From contig JAJQDT010000027.1 of NCBI GenBank assembly GCA_021202075.1, positions 22,061 to 86,060 of the forward strand: DNA of 64,000 nucleotides, written 5' to 3'. This document shows positions 26,282 through 35,606 of this stretch, in pieces. Within the stretch, counting starts at the first letter, position 1. Each line of letters opens with the position of its first letter. Source of the DNA: Lachnospiraceae bacterium. Its GTDB lineage: Bacteria > Bacillota > Clostridia > Lachnospirales > Lachnospiraceae. The notes beneath the pieces were generated by a model, which saw only the letters and a list, made by a program, of their open reading frames with translations, was not told the DNA's origin and did not search any database. Both the position numbers and the translations under genes were made by a program.

Positions 26282-27246
26282 GCTTTTGCCACCGCCTTTC
26301 TCTTTTTCTTCGCTTCGCCCTCATACTGCGATTTGATCCTCGGATCCACAAACGCATATGCGATATCAACTAATAACATGCAGAGACTGAATATGATACC
26401 AAGCATAACCACACAGCCCTGTACCACTGGGTAATCACGGCTGGTGATACCTGTCATCATGTAAAGACCGATTCCGTCAATGCTGAACACCGTCTCAATA
26501 ACAACGGAGCCGCCAAACACACTCGCGAACGCGCTGCCGGCAACCGTGATGATCGGAATCAGAGCATTTGGAAGAATGTGCTTCATAACAACTTCATTTT
26601 CCTTCAGGCCTTTGGAGCGCGCCGTCGTCACATAATCCGAACGGATGACCTCCAGCACACTGGAACGGGTCTGACGCGCGATGCCCGCGATGCCGCCGAA
26701 TGAAAGAGCGACAGCCGGAAGAATGTAATACCGGATTCCGCCCATTCCGGAGGCCGGGAGCCAGCCGAGCTGTACGGAAAACAGCAGCACCAGCATCAGC
26801 GCCAGCCAGAACGCCGGCATGGATACTCCGGCCAGAGCAATAAACATGCACAGGCGGTCCTGCCATTTGTTCTGATGGGTACCTGCCAGGATACCAAGCA
26901 GAACGCCCAGTACAAAAGAGATTACCATGCTGACCATACCAAGCAGGAAGGTTCTGGGCAATCTGGTCAGTATATCCTGTGTGATGGAGAGTCCCGATAC
27001 GTAGGACTCTCCAAGATCAAGATGGAAGAACAGATCGCTCATATAGTTCGCAAGCTGTACCAGAAATGGCTGATCCAGCCCCAGCTGGTGCCGCAATGCT
27101 TCCAGCTGCTCCGTGGTAGCCGTGATGCCGAGGATCATCTTTGCCGGGTCACCAGGCACCACATGTAAAATCGTAAATATCAGGACAACAATTCCAACCA
27201 CGATTGGAATCATCCACAAAAGCCGTTTCAATATATATCTGCCCAA
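26278..27246 (-). CDS. Opp/Dpp-type ABC permease (DppB-like)
   Basis: The 322-residue protein begins MGRYILKRLLWMIPIVVGI, as nearly all DppB proteins do, with HVVPGDPAKMILG next, six predicted helices, and the EAA loop VTTARSKGLKENEVVMKHILPN. The C-terminus ends YAFVDPRIKSQYEG. It is the second gene of the importer, 31 bases after the binding-protein gene. Confidence 0.92.
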   Translation of the reverse strand: MGRYILKRLLWMIPIVVGIVVLIFTILHVVPGDPAKMILGITATTEQLEALRHQLGLDQPFLVQLANYMSDLFFHLDLGESYVSGLSITQDILTRLPRTFLLGMVSMVISFVLGVLLGILAGTHQNKWQDRLCMFIALAGVSMPAFWLALMLVLLFSVQLGWLPASGMGGIRYYILPAVALSFGGIAGIARQTRSSVLEVIRSDYVTTARSKGLKENEVVMKHILPNALIPIITVAGSAFASVFGGSVVIETVFSIDGIGLYMMTGITSRDYPVVQGCVVMLGIIFSLCMLLVDIAYAFVDPRIKSQYEGEAKKKRKAVAKA

Positions 27247-27277
27247 CTCTGTCCCTCCAATCTCAGCTTCTTACGGA

Positions 27278-28834
27278 TTACTCAAACACAGTGCAGGCAA
27301 TTTCCTGTCCAATCTCAATATCGATTACAGGAACCTCCACAGCGCCAAGATCATCATCAAAAACATAATAGTTCATGCCGCATACCAGGTTTTCTCCGTA
27401 AAAGTTCTCGTTGATGTAGTCGCTGACCAGCGTCGCGTTTTCTACGTTATGCCCTTCCTGAGAAAGAACTGTGGTCAGGAGCTCATCCAGTGCTTCATCC
27501 TGAACGGCCATTCCCATCGCACCTGCATCACCGCCAGAGAGATCCCAGGAAAGGAATTCCCATACAAACGCTACGTCCGCCATACCCATCTGGCAGATGG
27601 CAATATCCCAGGTAGAACCATCGCCAAAGTTTGTCTGGAACATCGCATTATCATACGTATCAATCTCTACATTAATGCCAATTGCCATCAGGTAGCCCTG
27701 TACAATTGCCGCAATCCGGCTGTGATTATCCTCGTTAGGAATCAGCAGGCGAAGGGTCTCTCCATTGTAGGAGGAATTCGCGAGGTATTCCTGCGCAAGC
27801 TCTGCATCATAGGCAAAATAATCCTCACTGGCACTGGACGGAACAAGGTCACTGATACTAGAACCCATAAACGTCGGTACGGCGGCCTGACCACTAAACG
27901 CTCCCAGTACAACTGCGCTCTTGTCAATCGCGTAGGAGATGGCTGCCCGCAGGTTAACATCCTCGCCGCAAAGTCCCTGATTCGCGAAGTAGAAGATATA
28001 GCTGATGTTGGACTCATAGCCAAGAGCGGTGTAGCCTTCTTCATCTCTGCCGCCTTCCAGGAAGTTAGAAATCTCCGTCGAAGACAGCTCGCGGAATGCG
28101 TTGACCGAACCGGTCTCAAGTGCAATACTCTGCTGAGAAGCCTCACTAATCTTTACATAATTCAGCTTCTGAACCGTAGACTCACTGTAAAGCGGGTTCT
28201 GCAGACTCTCGTCTGTCTGCCAGTAATTCGGGTTCCTTTCCAGAGTTACTGATACATTCGCAGTGAATTCGGTCACCATATAAGGAGATGTGCTCACCAC
28301 TGATGCCGCCATGCCATCCTCACTTGCCTCATAGGAAGCGATACTCACGATCGGCGCACGATTAAAGGCTGTGTTGAATGTACTTGCCGTGTCATCCGTC
28401 AGCGTCACCGTCAATGTATAGTCTCCTGTCTCTTCCGCACTAACAATCCAGGTATTCGCCGCCTCATCTCTGGCGTGTTCCAGAGAATACACAACATCCT
28501 CCGCCTTAATCTGATTACCCGCAGTATCATATACATAGTCGTAAATCTCAATATCATAGGTAATATTATCTTCTGTCGTCCAGTCCTTTGCGATAACGCC
28601 ATGTGTCACACCATCCGAATCCCGGTACAACAGGTTCTCATACAGATACTGCTGAATCGGCTGCCGATTCGTAAAATTGGTAAAAGGGGAAATGTTCTGT
28701 GCCATGGTGCTTACACCAACGGTCAGCTCTACCCCTTCTGCCTCCTCTGCGAATGCTGTCATCGCAGTTGAAGAGATCGTTGTCATTGCCATTCCCAGCG
28801 CGAGTGCCGCTGCTAAAACCTTCTTCTTATTCAT
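27278..28834 (-). CDS. ABC transporter solute-binding protein, family 5 (SBP_bac_5)
   Basis: The 518-residue protein is a family 5 binding protein: QYLYENLLYRDSDGVTHGVIAKDW, TYDIEIYDYVYDTAGNQIKAEDVVYSLEHARD, and LRAAISYAIDKSAVV are all characteristic. The N-terminus (MNKKKVLAAALALGMAMT then STAMTAFAEEAE) looks like an ordinary signal peptide ending in AFA; no lipobox cysteine is present, which is unusual for a Gram-positive binding protein. It is the first gene of the importer. The ligand is probably an oligosaccharide or glycoside given the surrounding hydrolases, but peptides cannot be excluded. Confidence 0.9.
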   Translation of the reverse strand: MNKKKVLAAALALGMAMTTISSTAMTAFAEEAEGVELTVGVSTMAQNISPFTNFTNRQPIQQYLYENLLYRDSDGVTHGVIAKDWTTEDNITYDIEIYDYVYDTAGNQIKAEDVVYSLEHARDEAANTWIVSAEETGDYTLTVTLTDDTASTFNTAFNRAPIVSIASYEASEDGMAASVVSTSPYMVTEFTANVSVTLERNPNYWQTDESLQNPLYSESTVQKLNYVKISEASQQSIALETGSVNAFRELSSTEISNFLEGGRDEEGYTALGYESNISYIFYFANQGLCGEDVNLRAAISYAIDKSAVVLGAFSGQAAVPTFMGSSISDLVPSSASEDYFAYDAELAQEYLANSSYNGETLRLLIPNEDNHSRIAAIVQGYLMAIGINVEIDTYDNAMFQTNFGDGSTWDIAICQMGMADVAFVWEFLSWDLSGGDAGAMGMAVQDEALDELLTTVLSQEGHNVENATLVSDYINENFYGENLVCGMNYYVFDDDLGAVEVPVIDIEIGQEIACTVFE

Positions 28835-29433
28835 TTTGCTTTTCTTCCTTTCTTGTTTGTTTTCTTGTCCCTCTTAATGTTAATGTGATTTCTGAGAGGT
28901 TTCATTTTGCTTCCTTACAAAACAGCTTTCATACCTGATGGTGTTCCGGCTTCTGTGTGAAATGGCTTCCGGGTCAGGTCTTTCATGCGTATTAACCGTT
29001 CAACGCAACATCTAACTTTCTATTGAAAAAAGCTGCTATGTAATTTGTTTTTTCTTGTTGTTTCTGTTTCCTGACAGATTTTCAAATTTCTTTCTGTCCT
29101 ATGCCTGTGTTAGTGACCATTCATTCTTTCGAACTCTTCATTTCCTCCTTTCCTGTTTGTGACATTCAGGCGCTGTCCTTTGTTTGCCAACAGTCTAACG
29201 GTCTTGGGCAAAATGGTCAATTTTTCATTCTTCATATCCTTTTCTTATTTTTCCGATTTTTGAATATTTGGTCATTAAATGAAAAATTGAACATTGAAGG
29301 GCTCATGCAAAGCTGTTAGTATGGATTCCAGGAAAAATCAATGACCTGTTTTTCAGTTTATGCTCTTTTACTTCCAGTTTGGAAGTTCGAGAAATTAATC
29401 TTAATAAATGGATATGTGTTGGGAGGAGCATCT
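28835..29433. other. Intergenic region between the importer and its facing regulator
   Basis: The 599-base divergent region is T-rich on plus and carries the promoters of both units. I see no gene or terminator and no clear palindromic operator. Reading frames inside it lack ribosome sites. Confidence 0.5.
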
Positions 29434-32193
29434 ATGGAACACCGATTACTTCGAAAACATTTTTTGATCCTTACGTTATCACTCTGGATTTTTTCCGTGC
29501 TGCTGGCAATTCTTTCGCAAACCGTTCAGACCATCTGGACGGATGAAAGTGAAAACGATGCCGGGGCGCTGATTCTGGAAAGCTATCTCTCATCCGCGTT
29601 TGATAACCTCAACACTCAGTATCTGGATGAGATTGACGCTCCGATGGAGGAGATTTTTCAGTCTTCCTATTTTATAGGACTGAGTTTTTCTTCCACGCAG
29701 TATCCTCCGGAGGATACGCTTCTGGATGGCATCAGAACTACGCTTGCCAATTTCACAGAAAGCTCCGACCTCATCAGTGCTTCTTTTATCTATGCATCCT
29801 CCACGGAAACCACGGTCTCCGATTCGGATGCATTTGGGAGTGATCTTTTAAATGATATAATCTATAGCTACAACAGCAACAGTACGGAAAGTAAGCAGGT
29901 ATCCGTGGATGGGCACAATACGTTTCTGTTTACCTGGCAGAATTACCTGATTGTTGCCAAAAATCTGGTCACCCTCTCCGGGCAGACGCACGCTTCCCTG
30001 TTCGCAATCCTGAATCTCGACCAAATGATTGCTGAAATTAATACGGTCTGTGATTCTCTGGGCACCTACACCGTCAACGTCTATGACGCCGGAAAGAATC
30101 TTCTTTATAATAATGATCCCTCCTCGGAGGAGCTTCCCGCCAGCCAGTGGTTTGCAACCTCAGAGGGCGGTCTGCAGATTGATTCTTCCGGAGATTCCTA
30201 TCATGTAAGCTATACCTCTGAGCTCCTTCACTGGCAGTATGTCTTTGACATTGCTCTGAATTCCTCTGGCACCGGCGATCACGCAATCATGGTGCTGTTA
30301 CTGTTCTGCCTCCTGCTGCTCATACCGGCTGCCGGAATCAGCTTCCTGCTTTGCAGAGTTTTCCAGACTCCTTTCGGAAAGCTGGCGTCGCTGCTTGATC
30401 TCACAGGAGAAGAAGCATACCGTCACCCATTAACAGAAATTAATAAGAAGGTTGCAGAGGTTACCGAGGAGAATCAGTCACTGAAAAACATCGTTCACAC
30501 GACGCAGGCAGAAGCTCTGTCGGCGGTGTTTTCCCTGATTATCACAGAGCAATTGGCAGAAAAAGAAACCATCGAAGCCGTCCTGAACTCCTCCGACCGC
30601 GGATTCCAGTTCAATGACATTTACATTGCCGGTGTGGTCAGCTATTACGGCGGCTCGTTTCTGGAAATGGAAGACCGCTACCGCATTCTCAAGCTGATTA
30701 ATACTTCCTTAGATAAATATACGGGTGAAAATGGCATGAGCACGATGTCCTATGTTTCCGGCAATACGACATTTGCCCTGATTATTTCTTTTCCACCGAC
30801 AACCTCCATTGCCAAAGGGAAATCCTGCATCAACAAAATCAGCAGGCTGCTGGAGGAAACCTTTGTTTTTTCAAAACAGCCCCTGGCCGTAGCCTTTGGA
30901 CATTTGTATAATTCCATTTTGGATTTATCCTACTCCTACAAGGAAGCGTTCTCCATCCTTCAGCGAAAGGAAGAAGTCGCTGTCACAGCCATAGCCGGTT
31001 CGGTTTCCGTCTCTTCTGATTACAGGAATTCCGGAAACGCAGGAATAATAGATGGAGATCCGGTGTTCTCTGCAAAGGGCATGCGAACGTTTACAGAGAC
31101 CGCTGACGATTTAAGAAGGAAACCTGCAGCAGCTGATTCCGGAAACTACGCGGAAACCGAGGCCTTCGGAACTGTCAAAGGAAGCGCAGATTCTGCGGCC
31201 TTCATGGGAAATGCGGATTCCCTGGCCTCCGCAGGGAACACAGTTCCTGTGGCCACCATGAGGAATACAGATTCCATGAACGCCATGGAGAATGCAGATT
31301 CCGTGAACGCCACGAGAAATGCGCCTCCCGTAAACTCTACGGGGAATGCGGGTTCCGTGAGCTCAATGAGAAGCGCGGGTTCCGTGAACTTTACGGAGAG
31401 CGCGGATTCCAGGAACGGCATGGGAAGCGCGGATTCCGTGAACTCTATGGAGAGCACGGATTCTGCGACCTCCGCAGCACTCGAGCAGCAGGAAAGCCTC
31501 TCCGATATTATCGAGCGCAGAGCCATTCAAATTGTAACTACGATATCAAATGACCAGGATGCGGATATTGCCCCGCTGATCGACCGCTCCATCCAGGATA
31601 TTTATGGCAATATTCCTGTCAATGAGCAGTTTGAGACAGGCAAACGCCTGATCAGCGCCGTTACCGACCACATGATCTCGCAGAAATTTATGGAAGGTTC
31701 CCAGCTGGCGGATGTGTACAGCACTTTTTCGAGCGAGACAAATGCCCAGCTTACCTCGGAAGAGCGGACAACGCTACTGAGGCAATGCCTGCTCACCCTG
31801 TGCGAAAGCTTTTCCGATATTAAAAAAAGGCAGCACAACCCATACGTACTGTCGGCGCTGCAGTATATCTCAGAGAATTACAAAAGTCAGGAGCTTTCGC
31901 TCGAGGATATCGCTGAGAATCTCAAAATCGCGCCAAACTACCTGAGCAGCATTTTCAGCAAGAGCCTCGGCAAGCGGCTGTTTGAGTATGTCAATGAATA
32001 TCGGCTGGAAAAATCGCTCGACCTGCTGCTGTACACAAGTAAAACCATCAATGACATCAGCGAAGCGACTGGTTTTGGTTCCGCGCGAAACTACATACGG
32101 ATTTTCAAAAAGTACAAAGGAACGACCCCCGGCGCCTACCGGAAGCAATTTTCACAGCAGGGCAGCCTCACGAAAAACAAAAAAGAACAGTAG
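29434..32193 (+). CDS. Membrane-anchored AraC-type regulator with 9-residue tandem repeats
   Basis: The 919-residue protein follows the clostridial sensor-AraC plan: helix 1 near residues 10-32, an extracytoplasmic Cache/sensor-like part, helix 2 near 285-306 (IMVLLLFCLLLLIP), a cytoplasmic YesN/PucR-like middle with YSYKEAFSILQRKEEV, and a C-terminal AraC domain (ISENYKSQELSLEDIAENLKIAPNYLSSIFSKSLG; INDISEATGFGSARNYIRIFKKYKGTTPGAYR). The ATG at 29434 follows GGGAGGAG; the frame upstream has no site. Residues about 592-680 are ten degenerate 9-residue repeats (NADSVNATR, NAPPVNSTG, NAGSVSSMR...), absent from usual family members. It faces the Opp importer and probably activates it when an extracellular ligand binds. 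Confidence 0.9.
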   Translation: MEHRLLRKHFLILTLSLWIFSVLLAILSQTVQTIWTDESENDAGALILESYLSSAFDNLNTQYLDEIDAPMEEIFQSSYFIGLSFSSTQYPPEDTLLDGIRTTLANFTESSDLISASFIYASSTETTVSDSDAFGSDLLNDIIYSYNSNSTESKQVSVDGHNTFLFTWQNYLIVAKNLVTLSGQTHASLFAILNLDQMIAEINTVCDSLGTYTVNVYDAGKNLLYNNDPSSEELPASQWFATSEGGLQIDSSGDSYHVSYTSELLHWQYVFDIALNSSGTGDHAIMVLLLFCLLLLIPAAGISFLLCRVFQTPFGKLASLLDLTGEEAYRHPLTEINKKVAEVTEENQSLKNIVHTTQAEALSAVFSLIITEQLAEKETIEAVLNSSDRGFQFNDIYIAGVVSYYGGSFLEMEDRYRILKLINTSLDKYTGENGMSTMSYVSGNTTFALIISFPPTTSIAKGKSCINKISRLLEETFVFSKQPLAVAFGHLYNSILDLSYSYKEAFSILQRKEEVAVTAIAGSVSVSSDYRNSGNAGIIDGDPVFSAKGMRTFTETADDLRRKPAAADSGNYAETEAFGTVKGSADSAAFMGNADSLASAGNTVPVATMRNTDSMNAMENADSVNATRNAPPVNSTGNAGSVSSMRSAGSVNFTESADSRNGMGSADSVNSMESTDSATSAALEQQESLSDIIERRAIQIVTTISNDQDADIAPLIDRSIQDIYGNIPVNEQFETGKRLISAVTDHMISQKFMEGSQLADVYSTFSSETNAQLTSEERTTLLRQCLLTLCESFSDIKKRQHNPYVLSALQYISENYKSQELSLEDIAENLKIAPNYLSSIFSKSLGKRLFEYVNEYRLEKSLDLLLYTSKTINDISEATGFGSARNYIRIFKKYKGTTPGAYRKQFSQQGSLTKNKKEQ
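31207..31472 (+). repeat. 27-bp in-frame minisatellite inside the AraC-type sensor gene
   Basis: About ten degenerate 27-base units encode the pattern (N/S)(A/T)(D/G)SVNxMx. Each unit keeps the core GCGGATTCCGTGAAC or a near variant. The period is a multiple of 3, so copy-number change would keep the frame. Confidence 0.85.
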
Positions 32194-32328
32194 AAGCGCT
32201 ATGAGATTCTCACGATAAAAAGAAATCGCTCGATTAAAATATGCAAATTAACAGGTTAAAATGGTCTACCCGGTAACGTCTGAAAACCGGCACTAGAAAA
32301 CATACGATAACGAAAGGAGCCTGGTATC

Positions 32329-32844
32329 ATGAAATTTACAGTCAACAAAGCAAAGGCAATTATTTCCGGAGCGGTCACGCTTTTCTTTGGCGGGTTCGGA
32401 CTCTACTATCTGTCCAGAGCCTTATGGCCGGAGACGCTGGTCTTCCTCGCCCTGGCCGTTGTATTCGGAATCCAGCTTGTGCGGAACGCATCCACGGTAA
32501 CCATCGACCGGCAGAGCATCACGTTCGCTTTTCTTGGCAGAAGCCGTCAAAGTCTGGACTGGGCGGACGTAAAGGAAATGGGATTGGTCGGCGAAAATGT
32601 CCTGAGCCGAAACAAGAAAAAAAGCGGGGACAAATATATCTATTTCTCTCCGCATGAAATGACCGCTGATGAACGGTTTCAGATGATTGTAAAATGGCCG
32701 CCGAAGGATATGCCTTATCTCCTTTACGGCGAAAAGCAGCTCGAATATGCCCAGGCTCTCTGGGGAAAGGAGCTGAAAACCTACAACGTAGAGGAGCTTT
32801 ATCCCAACTCGGAGGAGGTAACCGGCAGAAAATCTAAAAATTGA
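32329..32844 (+). CDS. Small membrane protein with PH-like C-terminal domain, unknown function
   Basis: The 171-residue product has two predicted membrane helices close together (IISGAVTLFFGGFGLYYL and WPETLVFLALAVVFGIQL), followed by a soluble beta-rich part (STVTIDRQSITFAFLGRSRQSLDWADVKEMGLVGE) like the PH-type domains of small bacterial membrane proteins. GAAAGGAG is upstream of the ATG. It lies alone between the sensor regulator and the convergent CMD-cupin gene. I do not recognise a named family. Confidence 0.7.
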   Translation: MKFTVNKAKAIISGAVTLFFGGFGLYYLSRALWPETLVFLALAVVFGIQLVRNASTVTIDRQSITFAFLGRSRQSLDWADVKEMGLVGENVLSRNKKKSGDKYIYFSPHEMTADERFQMIVKWPPKDMPYLLYGEKQLEYAQALWGKELKTYNVEELYPNSEEVTGRKSKN

Positions 32845-32880
32845 ATTCATGAACGCAGCTTTGGCGCAGGGCAATGAAAT

Positions 32881-33720
32881 TTATTTCAATGTACGATACT
32901 GTTCATCTGAAACAACTTCCAGCCATTCATTAGAACCATTTTCTCCCGGTACTTCCACTGCCAGGTGGGAGAACCAGCTGTCAGGTGCGGCGCCGTGCCA
33001 GTGTTTCACACCGACAGGGATGTTAATGCAGTCACCTGGTTTCATTTCCACTGCGTCCATGCCCCACTCCTGGTAGTATCCACGCCCGGCCACACAGATT
33101 AAAATCTGACCGCCGCCTTTGTCAGCGTGATGGATATGCCAGTTGTTGCGGCAGCCCGGCTCGAAGGTCACATTGAAAATGCCGACCTGACTGGTGGACA
33201 CGGGAGCGAGATAGCTCTGTCCGATAAAATACTGTGCGAAGGCATCGTTCGGCGCTCCGATTGGGAAGACCATTTCCGCAGCATGGGCCGCTTTTGCATC
33301 AGCGCCCACAAAATGCAAAGCATTTTCCTGCATGTGGGCGCGTTCTGCCGTCGAACACGCGTGAGGGGGCGTTTCCACAATATCAGCAGATGCCTCGTCC
33401 TCTGCCCAGACCTCCTTTGCCATATAAAAGACCGCCCATCCTTTCGGCCAACCCACATAAAATGCCGTGTGGGTGATGATCGCAGCAATCTCCTTCCTTG
33501 TCACACCGGCTTTTTTCGCGTTCTCCAGATGATATTTCAGAGAAGAATCTGTTATACCGGAAGACATCAGTGCAACGACTGTAATGATGCAGCGTGTCTT
33601 GTGGTCAATGTCCCGGTTGTTCCAATTCTCACCGAAAAGCACATCGTCATTGAAGTGTGCAAAATCCGGCGCAAACTCTCCAAGCGTATTCCGTCCTGCT
33701 GTCTGTACGATTTGTTCCAT
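32881..33720 (-). CDS. Carboxymuconolactone decarboxylase-like / cupin fusion
   Basis: The N-terminal half (about residues 1-110) is an AhpD/CMD-type helical domain (RDIDHKTRCIITVVALMSSG; LKYHLENAKKAGVTRKEIAAIITHTAFYVGWPK). The second half is a cupin with metal ligands in WHIHHADKGGGQ and PVGVKHWHGA. It does not have the CxxC of peroxidatic AhpD. The ATG at 33720 is 9 bases after AGGAGG; a TTG at 33726 is too close. Such fusions accompany flavodoxin, AKR and alpha/beta hydrolase genes under LysR control in gut Clostridia, as here. Enzymatic activity unknown. Confidence 0.87.
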   Translation of the reverse strand: MEQIVQTAGRNTLGEFAPDFAHFNDDVLFGENWNNRDIDHKTRCIITVVALMSSGITDSSLKYHLENAKKAGVTRKEIAAIITHTAFYVGWPKGWAVFYMAKEVWAEDEASADIVETPPHACSTAERAHMQENALHFVGADAKAAHAAEMVFPIGAPNDAFAQYFIGQSYLAPVSTSQVGIFNVTFEPGCRNNWHIHHADKGGGQILICVAGRGYYQEWGMDAVEMKPGDCINIPVGVKHWHGAAPDSWFSHLAVEVPGENGSNEWLEVVSDEQYRTLK

Positions 33721-33751
33721 GTTCAAAGTCCTCCTGTTCCATTTTTATGGA

Positions 33752-33830
33752 GAGCCTCGCCATTTTGAATCGAGCTTTGCTCGATGGCTCGGCCTACGTC
33801 CTCGATTCTCTGTGGGAATCGGGGACATGT
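33752..33830. repeat. Two-module hairpin repeat (module A plus module B)
   Basis: Module A is ATCGAGC-TTT-GCTCGAT (33769-33785) nested in GAGCC/GGCTC. Module B is GTCC-TCGATTC... GAATCG-GGAC followed by ATGT (33798-33830). The same two-module design recurs near 38.8 kb, and module B again near 54.6 kb in reverse orientation. Confidence 0.7.
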
Positions 33831-33938
33831 TTCTGTTCCATTTTCAGTTCATAAATCATGTAGTCTACCTGATCAACCACCTGTTGTTTGCAATGAAGTT
33901 CATCCATCAGGTTCGCTCTGATTTTCCTTAAAAGCGCT

Positions 33939-34943
33939 TCATTCTTCATTTACAAACGGTCTGACCCCTTTCACTGCATCCCTCAAGGAGATTTTCATAT
34001 CCATATGATCAATGTCTATTAGCGTATAGCGGTCATTGCCCATGCCCAGTTCTTTCATATACGTAAGCTGGCGCAGTCCGTGGCGCGATTCGATACGTTC
34101 CACCAGGTCATGATGATCCTCTGCTTTCAGCGCGTAGACCATATCAATGGACGCCTGGTCAGCCGCCAGAATGTCCGCCGACGCTACAATGCCAATGTTC
34201 GGCGTCACGACCGGCATGGCCGCTGTTCCCTCACAATCACAGGAAACCGACATATTCCGCAACACATTAATATAAGCGATATGTTCTCCAAAGTGATCCA
34301 CGACAGCCTTGGTCGATTCCGTCATACGCTCCATGAATTCTTCTTTGCCAATATCCCACATATCCGAGGAGCCTGGCGTCGTATGAATCATCGCTTTCCC
34401 GATCCGGCCATCCGCACAGCCAATCCCGATATTCTTATTCGAACCGCCGAAGCCGCCCTTTGTATGCCCCTTAAAATGTGTCAGCACAAGAAGAGAGTCA
34501 TAATTCAGGATCCCTTTTCCCACGGACATCTCTGTAAACCACTTCCCGCCTTTCACAGGCAGCATGGCAGTTCCATGCTCATCCATAATATCCACCGGGC
34601 AGAACGTCCAGCCGTTGGTTTTAAGCGTTTCCCTGTGCAATTCGGTCGTGTAGCGGTCTCCCTCATAATAGGTATTGGTCTCTACGATCGCTGCACCCGG
34701 AAGCCTGCCTTCTATCAACTGCTTCACCCATGGCCGCGGTATAATGTTGGGTCCATGCTTTTCTCCGGTATGAAGCTTAATTCCAATCCTTCCGCCTATA
34801 TGCGCAGCGATTCGCTCATAAATCCGCAGCAGACCTTCCGCTGAAAGATCCCGGGTAAAGTACATGACAGACGCTTCTCCGGTACGATTTTCATATGGTA
34901 CATAGTGATTTCCGCCCATTCCGGGCACTTTTTGATCAGTCAT
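33939..34943 (-). CDS. DUF362-domain protein
   Basis: The 334-residue product matches DUF362: GRIGIKLHTGEKHGPNIIPR at the N-terminus, TNTYYEGDRYTTELHRETLK, then LTHFKGHTKGGFGGSNKNIGIGCADGRIGK, the best conserved part. The family is often fused to ferredoxin domains, but here no Cys clusters follow; the only grouped cysteines are SCDCEG. Biochemical role unknown. AGGAGG precedes the ATG, which overlaps the stop of the acetyltransferase gene (ATGA), so the two are co-translated. A 110-base copy of this gene's 3' end occurs at 37268-37378. Confidence 0.85.
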   Translation of the reverse strand: MTDQKVPGMGGNHYVPYENRTGEASVMYFTRDLSAEGLLRIYERIAAHIGGRIGIKLHTGEKHGPNIIPRPWVKQLIEGRLPGAAIVETNTYYEGDRYTTELHRETLKTNGWTFCPVDIMDEHGTAMLPVKGGKWFTEMSVGKGILNYDSLLVLTHFKGHTKGGFGGSNKNIGIGCADGRIGKAMIHTTPGSSDMWDIGKEEFMERMTESTKAVVDHFGEHIAYINVLRNMSVSCDCEGTAAMPVVTPNIGIVASADILAADQASIDMVYALKAEDHHDLVERIESRHGLRQLTYMKELGMGNDRYTLIDIDHMDMKISLRDAVKGVRPFVNEE

Positions 34944-35515
34944 AAGGCACCTCCTCTGTCAATTTTTTTTATCGTTTTTGCAGGTACACCGCCGGCTACC
35001 GTATAAGGCGGTACATCTTTTGTTACGACTGCCCCCGCCGCCACGACCGACCACTCGCCGATGGTCACGCCGGAAAGGATGGTTGCGTTGGAACCAACCC
35101 ACACATGCGCTCCGATCTTAATGGGCGCGTAATGATTTTTCCGGTTTTGCGCCGGATCCAGATCGTGATTGATGGTTGCCAGTACTACGTTATGCCCGAG
35201 CATCGCGCCGTCCCCGATTTCGATGCCGCCCTGATCCTGAAAATGACACCCGGAGTTGATAAAGACGTCCTTCCCAATATGAATGTTTTTCCCAAAGTCT
35301 GTGTAGAACGGAGGAAACAAGCGGAAGGATGGATCGATCTGCTGCCCCGTCAGCCGGCTCATGATCTCCCTGATTTCATCCGGTGTATGGTATTGATTAT
35401 TTAATTCCATACTGATGCGGAGCGCCTCCTGATAAAGCATATCGGCGCAGGCGTTGCATTCCTCGCTGTCTGTCGTCTCATCGTAGTAATTTGCAATGAT
35501 GTCTTCCACTGTCAA
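34940..35515 (-). CDS. Hexapeptide-repeat O-acetyltransferase (maltose/galactoside acetyltransferase-like)
   Basis: The 191-residue protein is a LacA/Maa-type left-handed beta-helix enzyme. The N-terminal Mac cap is ECNACADMLYQEALRISMEL. It then has FYTDFGKNIHIGKDVFINSGC, the catalytic His in ATINHDLDP, and the hexapeptides IKIGAHVWVGSNATILSGVTIGEWSVVAAGAVVTKDVPPYTVAGGVPAK. It acetylates a sugar hydroxyl from acetyl-CoA as a trimer. It is followed with 4-base overlap by DUF362. A leftover copy of its last codons lies upstream of the AKR gene at 37078-37128. Confidence 0.92.
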   Translation of the reverse strand: MTVEDIIANYYDETTDSEECNACADMLYQEALRISMELNNQYHTPDEIREIMSRLTGQQIDPSFRLFPPFYTDFGKNIHIGKDVFINSGCHFQDQGGIEIGDGAMLGHNVVLATINHDLDPAQNRKNHYAPIKIGAHVWVGSNATILSGVTIGEWSVVAAGAVVTKDVPPYTVAGGVPAKTIKKIDRGGAL

Positions 35516-35606
35516 TGTTCTTCTCCTTTATAGCAAACATAAGCATAACAGAAATATTACGAATTCCTCCCCTTCTGCCTTTTTTCATGGCGTTTCCTTT
35601 CCTCCG

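Noticed and set aside
27113-28252. Long plus-strand reading frame (379 codons)
   Set aside because: It is antisense to the binding-protein gene, and its translation has no domain or ribosome site.
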